From NCBI GenBank assembly GCA_016464825.1, contig JAEKNQ010000018.1, positions 1 through 40,334 on the forward strand: a stretch of 40,334 bases of DNA, given 5' to 3'. Origin of the DNA: Candidatus Dormiibacter inghamiae. GTDB taxonomy: Bacteria; Chloroflexota; Dormibacteria; Dormibacterales; Dormibacteraceae. The notes under the pieces are model-generated. The model was given only the letters and a program-made list of their open reading frames with translations. It did not search any database and was not told the origin of the DNA. Positions within the stretch are counted from its first letter, which is position 1; the number at the start of each line of letters is the position of its first letter. This document shows, piece after piece, positions 16,914 to 23,435 of the stretch. Both the position numbers and the translations under genes were made by a program.

Positions 16914-17756
16914 TTGCGGGAACTCGTTATTTTCGTCTTTGCCTTCGCGAGCCTGGCACGACCAGTGTCGGCGGATGACGGCCTCATCGCTCAACAACAG
17001 CAGATCATGCAGCAGCTCGCCCAGGTGGCCACAGCCATCTCAGCGCTCGACGACAAGATCGCTGGCACGCAGGCGGCGATTGACACCACCCAGCAGAAGG
17101 TCGACAAGGAGCGTGGCGAGGTGAGGGTCCTGGCCCGCACCGTCTATGCCCAGCCCGCGTCTCCCCTGCTCGTCATCTTCAGCGCCAGCTCGCCGAGCGA
17201 CGCGCTCACGCGCTACTCCGACCTCAAGGTTGCTGCGGAGAGGGCGGCTGCCACCAAGGCTGCGCTCGACCGGGACACCGACCGGCTCAAAGCTGACAAG
17301 GCGAATCTGGAGAAGGACCGCGCTCGGCAGGTGGCCATGCAGCAGGACCTGAGCGACAAGTACCAGCAGCTGGGCGACGCCATCGCCGCCCAGGCGGTGC
17401 GAAGCCAGAAACCGGTTCCTGATCAGACCCAGACGCCGGCCGCGCCAGCCACCACCGCCAACACCCCGCCTGTGGCACAAGGCTCGATCCAGCAGATCAT
17501 TCTTGACGCCTTTGCCTCGCAGGGCGCCGGTGCCCAGGCCTGGGCGCTCCGGATCGCCAAGTGCGAGTCCGGCTACAATCCTCGGGCGGTCAACGCTTCC
17601 AGCGGCGCCGCCGGCCTCTTCCAGTTCCTGCCCTCCACCTGGCGCAACATGCCCCAGGGCAAGGCCGGAAAGGATGTCTTCGACCCCGTCGCCAATGCGC
17701 AGGCCGCCGCCTACTACTACAGCACCAGCGGCGCCGGCCCCTGGGTCTGTCGCTAA
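16914..17756 (+). CDS. Secreted coiled-coil lytic transglycosylase, paralogue 1
   Basis: The 280-residue product starts at TTG with GGGGGT about nine bases upstream. It has a signal peptide likely cut after PVSA at residue 20. Residues 22-160 are a Gln/Asp/Lys-rich coiled coil of the type that precedes wall hydrolases such as CwlO or RipA. A Pro/Thr/Gln linker (about 163-190) leads to an SLT/Rpf-like lysozyme-fold domain (about 191-280) with catalytic glutamate E218 in KCESGYNPRAVNASS and GLFQFLPSTWR. C217 and C279 may form a disulphide. It should cut peptidoglycan outside the membrane during growth or division. The next gene is a tandem paralogue and the following one an amidase, making a small wall-remodelling cluster. 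Confidence 0.87.
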   Translation: MRELVIFVFAFASLARPVSADDGLIAQQQQIMQQLAQVATAISALDDKIAGTQAAIDTTQQKVDKERGEVRVLARTVYAQPASPLLVIFSASSPSDALTRYSDLKVAAERAAATKAALDRDTDRLKADKANLEKDRARQVAMQQDLSDKYQQLGDAIAAQAVRSQKPVPDQTQTPAAPATTANTPPVAQGSIQQIILDAFASQGAGAQAWALRIAKCESGYNPRAVNASSGAAGLFQFLPSTWRNMPQGKAGKDVFDPVANAQAAAYYYSTSGAGPWVCR

Positions 17757-17835
17757 CTGAGGAGGTTAGGGGGAGAGGCGAGTTTTCCCCGGGTAAGCAG
17801 AGCGGGTCGCGTCGATCTCGCTGGGGAGTTTCTGG

Positions 17836-18595
17836 TTGGCCAAGCTTCTGATCTGCTTTGCATTCACGGTGGCCCTGTTGCGGCCGGTGTCCGCCGACAG
17901 CGCCAGAGCCGGCCAGCAGGACTTAAAAGCAGCAGCTGGCGGAGGCCACAGCCCAGGTCCAAGCCCTGGACATGAAGCTAGCGGATCTCCAAGATGAGAT
18001 CGACCAGACGCAGGTGCGAGTCACTCACGAGCAGGCTGAGCTGCGCCAGCTCGCCCGCTACCTCTACGGCCAGCCAGCGTCGCCGATCCTCGCGCTGTTC
18101 AGCGCCGGCTCGCCGTCCGAGGCGTTGAACCATTACGCGGACCTCCGCGCCGCCGCCGAGCGCGCCGCTGCAACACGGTCTGCCCGCGACCGCGATCTGA
18201 GCCGCTTGCAGAACGAGAGGACCACCTTGGAGGAGGACCGTCAGAGAGCCGACGCCGCGCGCAGCACATTAGCCAATCGCTACCAGCAGCTGCTGCTCAG
18301 CCTGGGCGTGAGCAGCGCGATCCAGGTGCTGATTCTCGACACCTTTGCGGCCTACGGGCCTGCCGGGCAGGCTTGGGCGCTCCGAGTCGCCGACTGCGAA
18401 TCGCACTACAACCCCAACGCTGTCAACTCCGCCAGCGGAGCGTCAGGGCTCTTCCAGTTCCTGCCCTCCAGCTGGGCCAGCACGCCTCAGGGCCGGCAGG
18501 GCCTGTCGGTCTTCGATCCGGCGGCCAACGCGCAGGGGGCCGCCTGGTACTACGGCGCGACAGGCCGCACGGGGGGTCCGTGGAGCTGCAAGTAG
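17836..18595 (+). pseudogene. Secreted coiled-coil lytic transglycosylase, paralogue 2, frameshifted
   Basis: The TTG at 17836 follows GGGGAG and encodes a signal peptide (MAKLLICFAFTVALLRPVSA). The frame breaks at the AAAA run at 17925-17928. Reading one A fewer continues as LKQQLAEATAQVQALDMKLA into the frame that runs to 18595, giving a 252-residue protein aligned end to end with paralogue 1. The coiled coil contains RYLYGQPASPILALFSAGSP. The lysozyme-fold domain has DCESHYNPNAVNSASG and GLFQFLPSSWAS, so the catalytic glutamate is kept. The Pro/Thr linker of paralogue 1 is absent. A single-base sequencing error would restore it; otherwise only an unsecreted fragment starting near 17972 could be made. 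Confidence 0.8.
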
Positions 18596-18638
18596 GCGCG
18601 CCGGGAACCCGCCGGTCACCACACGCAGCTGATCGACC

Positions 18639-18842
18639 ATTGAAGGCGCAAATTCCGACACGCGCCTGCCAGTGGTCACTGACGGGGAGGTGCTTGGTCA
18701 AGGGAAGGCCCGCCTCCCTGATTGAAGGCGCCGATTCTTGCCCGCGCCAACCAGTAATCACTGAGCGGGAATGGTTTGTCAAGGGGAGGCCGCGCCTCGC
18801 CTTGACTGCATCTATATTGAAGGCGCCGATCGCGTCCCGCTC
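18639..18842. repeat. Imperfect tandem repeat array (about 82 bases, two full units and one partial)
   Basis: Unit 1 (18639-18720) and unit 2 (18721-18806) both open with ATTGAAGGCGC, continue through CCAGTGGTCACTGA or CCAGTAATCACTGA, and end with a GTCAAGG-type GC-rich hairpin. A third, partial unit (18816-18842) repeats only the opening ATTGAAGGCGCCGAT. In unit 2 the end forms a good stem at 18778-18806: GTCAAGG pairs with CCTTGAC and GAGGC with GCCTC around CGC. The array lies between the second transglycosylase and the amidase, and the amidase's likely TTG start falls inside the partial unit. The hairpin resembles the inverted repeat at 4447-4468. Confidence 0.75.
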
Positions 18843-19812
18843 TTACGTCCCACCACCACGTCGGCGTGGGTCTCGCCGCAGCCGCGGCGGCTCAGCGCTT
18901 CGCCCCCTGGGTGCGGTGGCTCTCGCACTCCTCCTGGTTACCGCTGCGTTCCTGCTCGACCGCGGCCTGGCCGCACTGCTCCGGCCGCGGGTGACCGGTC
19001 CTGTGAGGCAGGCGGCTGCCCATCATCCGGTGCCGCTCCAGGGCGTCGTCGTCAAAGGACTCAGCGGACTCACCACTGGCACCTGCCTCAGCTTTGCTCC
19101 CGGCGGCAAGGATCGGCGCCAGACGGTCTTCATCGACGCCGGCCATGGTGGACTCGACCCAGGGGTTGTCGGCCGCACCAGCGCTGGTGCCACCATCAGC
19201 GAGAAGACAGCCACGCTCGAGGTGGCTCTGGCGCTGGCGGCCAGTCTGCGGACCACCGGCTATAGGGTGGTCCTCTCGCGCACGTCTGACACGACGCTCA
19301 TCGGCGCGGGCGCGGGCGGCACAGGAAACGGAGTGCTGACGCGGGAAGCGCTGCGGCAGGACCTCATCGCACGCGTCGACTGCGCCAACGCGGCAGGTGC
19401 CGACGTGCTGCTCGCCATCCACTTCAATGCCTACGACGGCCTGAGCGCCGGGGGCACTGAAACCTACTACGACTCCGCGCGCGCCTTCACCCAGCAGAAT
19501 GCTCGGCTGGCAAAGGCTGTGCAGTCGCAGCTGGTGGCCGGTCTGGGGCTGCCGGACCGAGGGGCGCTCTCCGAGGCCAGTCTGAACGTTCCGACCGTCG
19601 ATGCGGCTGCGGAGAGCTATGGCCATCTGGTCGAGCTTGGGCCCGCCCAGCAGGGCTGGCTGGAGCGGCCCAGCCGCATGCCCGGCGCGCTCACCGAACC
19701 GCTCTTTCTGACGAACCCCCAGCAGGCCGACCTGGCTGCTTCCGCCTGGGGTCAGCGACGCATCGCCGCTGCCCTCAACGCAGCGCTCGACGCCTACTTC
19801 GCCGGGGGCTAA
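18817..19812 (+). CDS. Membrane-anchored N-acetylmuramoyl-L-alanine amidase (Amidase_3)
   Basis: The enzyme cleaves the bond between muramic acid and the stem peptide. From TTG 18817 it has 331 residues: a short Arg-rich cytoplasmic N-terminus, a membrane segment at about 32-47, and an AmiC-like catalytic domain from about 102. Zinc and catalytic residues are H110 in VFIDAGHGGLDPG, E129 in TISEKTATLEVA, H202 in LLAIHFNAYDG and E294 in ALTEPLFLTNPQQA. The frame is open far upstream, so the start is uncertain. TTG 18817, within the third repeat unit, TTG 18802 and GTG 18916 are options, and none has a good ribosome binding site. It forms a wall-hydrolase cluster with the two transglycosylases. 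Confidence 0.87.
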   Translation: MKAPIASRSYVPPPRRRGSRRSRGGSALRPLGAVALALLLVTAAFLLDRGLAALLRPRVTGPVRQAAAHHPVPLQGVVVKGLSGLTTGTCLSFAPGGKDRRQTVFIDAGHGGLDPGVVGRTSAGATISEKTATLEVALALAASLRTTGYRVVLSRTSDTTLIGAGAGGTGNGVLTREALRQDLIARVDCANAAGADVLLAIHFNAYDGLSAGGTETYYDSARAFTQQNARLAKAVQSQLVAGLGLPDRGALSEASLNVPTVDAAAESYGHLVELGPAQQGWLERPSRMPGALTEPLFLTNPQQADLAASAWGQRRIAAALNAALDAYFAGG

Positions 19813-19850
19813 ATTGCAGCAGAGGTGGCTTCGGGCCTACCCTGATTGCC

Positions 19851-20810
19851 GTGGAGAAACTGGTTGCGGGCATCGACCTCGGCGGAACCAAAATCCAGGC
19901 TGTCGTGCTGGACAGAGAGCGGGTGCTTGGCAGCGCCCGCGCAGCCACTCCCCAAGAGGGCGCCGACTCCGTCATGGCGGCAGTGGTGGAGGCTGTGAAA
20001 ACCGCGCTGCACAACGCCGAAACGAGCGGATCGGCGCTGGCGGCAGTGGGCATCGGCACGCCAGGCACCATCGATCAGCGGGGCGGGGTGGCCAACGCCC
20101 CCAACTTGCCAGGGTTCGAGAAGCCGGAACCCGTGCCGCTGGCCGCCGGCCTGAGCAAGCGGTTCGGCGGCATCAAGGTGAAGGTTGACAACGACGTGCG
20201 AGTGGCCGTGCTGGGTGAGTGGAAGCGCGGCGCCGGCAGGCCATTCACTGACTTCCTCGGGGTCTTCGTGGGCACCGGCGTGGGCGGTGGTCTGGTCTTG
20301 GATGGGAAGATCCGCCATGGTCTGGGCGCAGCCGGAGAAATCGGCCACACCACTGTGAAGCCAGGCGGCCGCAAGTGTGGCTGCGGCCGCGATGGGCACC
20401 TGGAGGCTTACGCCGGACGGCGCATGATCGAGGCGACCGCCCGCCGTTGGCAGGGTGATGGGCGCAAGACGAAGCTATTCCAAATCATGAAGGACAAGGG
20501 TCGGGACCGGCTGACCAGCGGCGTGATCGCGAAGGCGCTGGACAAGCACGACGCAGTAGCGCAGGAGCTGGTGGACCAGGCAGTGTGGGCTCTTGGCGTT
20601 GCCCTGTCAAACGCGCAGAACCTGCTCGATGTGGAGGCCATCATAGTCGGCGGCGGGCTCGGCGACCGGCTTGGCAAGCCGTTCATCGACCGGGTTGCGG
20701 AAGCGGCCCAGCCGCTGCTGCTGGTGCCGGAGCGGCCGCCGCAGTTTCTGCCGACTCAATTGGGCGACCTCTCCGGCGCTGTCGGAGCAGCAGTTCTCGC
20801 CGCCCCCTAG
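19851..20810 (+). CDS. ROK family sugar kinase (glucokinase-like)
   Basis: The 319-residue protein starts at GTG, 38 bases after the amidase. It has the ATP-binding GIDLGGTKIQAVVLD (7-21), GIGTPGTIDQRGG, the sugar-binding VDNDVRVAVLGEW (112-124), FVGTGVGGGLVLDG (139-152) and EIGHTTVKPGGRKCGCGRDG (163-182). The ROK zinc site is normally one His and three Cys; here H166, C176 and C178 are present but the third Cys is replaced by H183, a variation seen in other ROK proteins. It probably phosphorylates glucose or a close relative, and could feed glucose freed by the upstream glucan/trehalose island into metabolism. No ROK repressor helix-turn-helix is present. Confidence 0.88.
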   Translation: MEKLVAGIDLGGTKIQAVVLDRERVLGSARAATPQEGADSVMAAVVEAVKTALHNAETSGSALAAVGIGTPGTIDQRGGVANAPNLPGFEKPEPVPLAAGLSKRFGGIKVKVDNDVRVAVLGEWKRGAGRPFTDFLGVFVGTGVGGGLVLDGKIRHGLGAAGEIGHTTVKPGGRKCGCGRDGHLEAYAGRRMIEATARRWQGDGRKTKLFQIMKDKGRDRLTSGVIAKALDKHDAVAQELVDQAVWALGVALSNAQNLLDVEAIIVGGGLGDRLGKPFIDRVAEAAQPLLLVPERPPQFLPTQLGDLSGAVGAAVLAAP

Positions 20811-20878
20811 CGTGAACGGCCTACAGGATCTCTAGCCAACCGGGGGCTTCCCAGACGTCGAAGTGCGACTCATCTTGG

Positions 20879-20964
20879 CTGGATTGAAATCCAGAGGAGG
20901 AAGCCGCCATGACCAATGATGACCTGATCTACCGCCATGCGAGACCTGGGAATCACCCAGGTCT
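20879..20964. repeat. Two hairpins around a short start-like ORF
   Basis: CTGGATT (20879-20885) and AATCCAG (20888-20894) form a perfect seven-base stem with a two-base GA gap. AGACCTGGG (20942-20950) and CCCAGGTCT (20956-20964) form a perfect nine-base stem with loop AATCA. They lie after the ROK gene in a patch of gene remnants. The first could help terminate ROK transcription, but has no T-run. They may instead mark a mobile-element end. Confidence 0.45.
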
Positions 20965-20989
20965 GTACTGGCACCGATCTTGGTCGTGA
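20909..20989 (+). pseudogene. Short ORF resembling the N-terminus of a transposase, truncated
   Basis: An ATG at 20909 follows GAGGAGGAA, a strong ribosome binding site, and encodes 26 residues starting MTNDDLIYRHA. That opening resembles the first residues of IS481-type or related helix-turn-helix transposases as I remember them, but the likeness ends after about ten residues, where the hairpin at 20942-20964 begins. It is either a transposase remnant cut by rearrangement or a chance ORF. The good ribosome binding site argues that a gene once started here. Low confidence. Confidence 0.3.
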
Positions 20990-21138
20990 CCGAAGCCCTC
21001 AGCGAGCGAATTGAGCACTATCTTGGCTTTCGCGCGCCCGCGCTTGCTGTACTCGTGAGCCGCTGCCACCTCTTCGACAGGCAGAACGCGGTCGATCATC
21101 GGTTTCAGCTTGCCCGCTTCCTTGATCGCAGCAAGTTG
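20953..21138 (-). pseudogene. C-terminal fragment of an MDR alcohol dehydrogenase/quinone oxidoreductase
   Basis: On the minus strand, the stretch LAAIKEAGKLKPMIDRVLPV then EEVAAAHEYSKRGRAKAKIV matches the last 45 residues of zinc-type or quinone-reductase MDR proteins, where a valine- or leucine-rich cofactor strand ends the domain. Nothing of the preceding 270 or so residues of the family is found upstream; that DNA instead encodes a TetR fragment on the other strand. It is therefore a remnant joined by rearrangement at about 21138-21149. No function is expected. Confidence 0.6.
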
Positions 21139-21148
21139 TGATCCATCG

Positions 21149-21606
21149 CTCCCCGAACTCGGTGCCGAGCCCGACACCGGCACCGTGCGCGACGATGTTC
21201 TGGAGCATCTCCGGTGCATGGTCGACACGATGAAAACTCCTGCGGGGCAGGCCATGTGGACCATCCTCCGCAACCCCAGCAGCGGCCGCGCTACCGTCGA
21301 GGCCATGACGGCAGGGTCATCGAGCCTCATCAGCAGACGATGCTCAAGATCCTGCGCCGCGGCGTTGCCCGCGGCGAAGTTCGCCCTGACGCTGTGAACC
21401 GGCTGGTGGCGCAAGTCGGCCCAATCTTGATCAGGCAATACCATGCAGTGGCCGGCCTTCCGAGTCTCGCCGACGTCGTGCAGATCGTTGACCAGGTAGT
21501 CATCCCGCTGCTCCGTCCATCACCACCCGCGAACTCGGCAAGGGCGCGGGCTGGTCAGGAGGTCGGCCGGCCAGGGTCGGAAGCAGCCGCCCGCAGTCGA
21601 CTCTGA
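21149..21606 (+). pseudogene. C-terminal ligand domain of a TetR regulator, truncated and frameshifted
   Basis: The plus strand reads LPELGAEPDTGTVRDDVLEH and MWTILRNPSSGRATVEAMTA in one frame. It then continues, after a one-base shift near 21310-21316, as VIEPHQQTMLKILRRGVARG, EVRPDAVNRLVAQVGPILIR and VVQIVDQVVIPLLRP. This is the order of a TetR C-terminal domain (DTG-x-x-R-x-D, R-G-V-A-R-G-E-x-R-P-D). The DNA-binding N-terminus is missing and its place is taken by the MDR fragment on the opposite strand. It cannot be a working regulator. Confidence 0.65.
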
Positions 21607-21647
21607 ACAGGCCGAGATCTCGAGCCAGTCGAGGATCCGAGATCCGG

Positions 21648-23435
21648 CTAGCGATAGGCGCGAGCCTGGATCCCGTAGAGCTCCGCGTAGAGGCCGCCTC
21701 GCGTCATCAGCTGATCATGGCTGCCGACGTCGCTCAGACGGCCGTCGTCGACGACCACTATCAGGTCGGCCATGCGCACAGTGCTGAACCGATGCGAGAC
21801 CAGCACGGTGACGCGGCCGTGAGCCGATCCCGCCTTCGACTGAGCGGCAAACCGTTCGAAGAGGGCGTGTTCGGTTTCCGCATCCAGCGCCGACGTCGGC
21901 TCGTCGAGGATCAGCAGCAGCGGGTCCTCGCGCATGAACCCGCGTGCCAAGGCCAGCTTCTGCCACTGGCCGTAAGAGAGGTCGGTCCCCCCTGGCCAGC
22001 TGCTCCCGAGCTGGGTCTCCAAGCCACCGGGCAGCTTCTCCACCACTGCCTCGGCGCCACCGCGCGCGACGGCGGCGCCAACGGCGACGAGGTCGTCCTC
22101 GCGCGGCTGGTCACCGAGCCCGACGTTGCGCTGGGCGCGGAATTCGAAGCGCATGAAGTCCTGGAAGGCGCCGCCGATGCGCGCGCGCCACTCGGCCGCG
22201 GGGATGCGGGTCAAGTCCAGGTCGTCAATGAACAGCCGCCCGGACGTAGGTTCATAGAAGCGGCACATCAGCTTGACGAGCGTTGACTTGCCGGCGCCGT
22301 TCTCTCCGACGAGCGCCACGACTGCGCCGGCAGGCACCATGAAGGAGACGCCCTCCAGAACAGCCTTGTCAGTTCCCGGGTAGGTAAAGCTCACGTTCTC
22401 GAAACGCATGCCTCGTTCGATTCGCTGCGGCGCCCGTTGGTCGGCCCGCTCAGTGTGGCGGCGCGCGTACTCCTCCAGCCAGGTCAACCTCCCCGCTGCA
22501 TCCAGCGTCCAACGGAGAAACTGGGCCTCGCTCAATCCCATGCCCAGGTAGCGGGCTAGGCTTCCCCCGGCGACAAGCGCCAGTACGACACTGCCGGCGG
22601 ACCTGTGCAGGACCAACGCCACCAGCGCCAGAGCGACGCCGTAGGCCACTCCAAAGAACGCCCAGGCCGCTGAATAGATGAACGCGCTGGTCCAGCGGGC
22701 CCTCGAGAGGGCCGCATAGCCGTTCGCCCAGGCGACCCGGCGCCGCCGGACCAGCTCGCCGCCGTTGCGCGTCACTCTCAGCTCCTTCCCTGAGGCGGCG
22801 CTGGTGGTGATGTCGAAAAGATGGCGGACCAAGCGGTTGGCGGGCGCGGCGAGGTCCTCCGCCCGCCGTTCCGCGCCGGCCCGCCAGGAGCCGGAGGTCG
22901 CCGCGGGCACAGCGAACAGGGCCAGGAGGACGAGCGCAGGATGGATCGAGGCGAGCAGGCCCACTGTGGTCAGCAGCATCAGCACCAGTCCCACGAACCC
23001 CATGAAGGTGCCGTACAAGTGGTCGAGCAGAAAGATGTGTTCCTTCAACAGCTGCAGCCGGTCCAGGAACTCGGCCCTCTCATGGTGTTCGATACCTACG
23101 ATCTGGGTCTGGAGCCTCGACACCTCGGCCTCGATCGCGACTGTCGAACGCAGCCGGAGCTGGCTGCCGACGCGGCTGTTGATGCGGTTGAGCAGCCAGC
23201 TGCCAGCTACCGAAACACCCAACGCGGCAGCCCCGAGCCCAACCAGCTCCTGCCGATGTTGGACAACGCCATCCACCACGAGCTTCAGCCACAGGCCGGT
23301 GAGCGCTGTGGGCAGCCAGACAGTCGCGCTGAGGAGCAGCGCCGCGCGGAACAGCCCTGGCTCCGCGTTGTAGCCCAAGTGCAGCGCCCGCCGCAGGGAG
23401 GGCACAACGCCCGGCAGGTCAGAGTGCCGAGCCAC
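21648..23435 (-). CDS. ABC transporter half-subunit (membrane plus ATPase), second of a pair
   Basis: The 595-residue protein has an N-terminal six-helix exporter domain (about 30-310) and an ATPase domain: Walker A GENGAGKST (377-385), a Q-loop in GGAFQDFMRF (421-430), signature LSYGQ (486-490), Walker B LLLILDEP (506-513) and switch H548 in VSHRFSTVRMAD. The signature is LSYGQ instead of LSGGQ, as often happens in one half of a heterodimeric exporter. The gene overlaps the upstream ABC gene by 17 bases, so the two almost certainly pair. The substrate cannot be read from sequence; peptides, lipids or drugs are typical. No peptide precursor or maturation gene lies nearby. Confidence 0.88.
   Translation of the reverse strand: MARHSDLPGVVPSLRRALHLGYNAEPGLFRAALLLSATVWLPTALTGLWLKLVVDGVVQHRQELVGLGAAALGVSVAGSWLLNRINSRVGSQLRLRSTVAIEAEVSRLQTQIVGIEHHERAEFLDRLQLLKEHIFLLDHLYGTFMGFVGLVLMLLTTVGLLASIHPALVLLALFAVPAATSGSWRAGAERRAEDLAAPANRLVRHLFDITTSAASGKELRVTRNGGELVRRRRVAWANGYAALSRARWTSAFIYSAAWAFFGVAYGVALALVALVLHRSAGSVVLALVAGGSLARYLGMGLSEAQFLRWTLDAAGRLTWLEEYARRHTERADQRAPQRIERGMRFENVSFTYPGTDKAVLEGVSFMVPAGAVVALVGENGAGKSTLVKLMCRFYEPTSGRLFIDDLDLTRIPAAEWRARIGGAFQDFMRFEFRAQRNVGLGDQPREDDLVAVGAAVARGGAEAVVEKLPGGLETQLGSSWPGGTDLSYGQWQKLALARGFMREDPLLLILDEPTSALDAETEHALFERFAAQSKAGSAHGRVTVLVSHRFSTVRMADLIVVVDDGRLSDVGSHDQLMTRGGLYAELYGIQARAYR

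Noticed and set aside
17919..17940. Programmed ribosomal frameshifting in the second transglycosylase
   Set aside because: TTA-AAA-GCA is not a known +1 shift site, no stop codon or stimulatory hairpin is placed as in prfB, and other one-base breaks in this window point to a general cause.
18639..18842. CRISPR array
   Set aside because: Only two full and one partial unit, about 82 bases each, diverged throughout; there are no constant short repeats with unique spacers and no cas genes.
19851..20810. ROK transcriptional repressor
   Set aside because: The protein begins directly with the ATP-binding GIDLGGTK motif and has no N-terminal helix-turn-helix, so a kinase is the better call.
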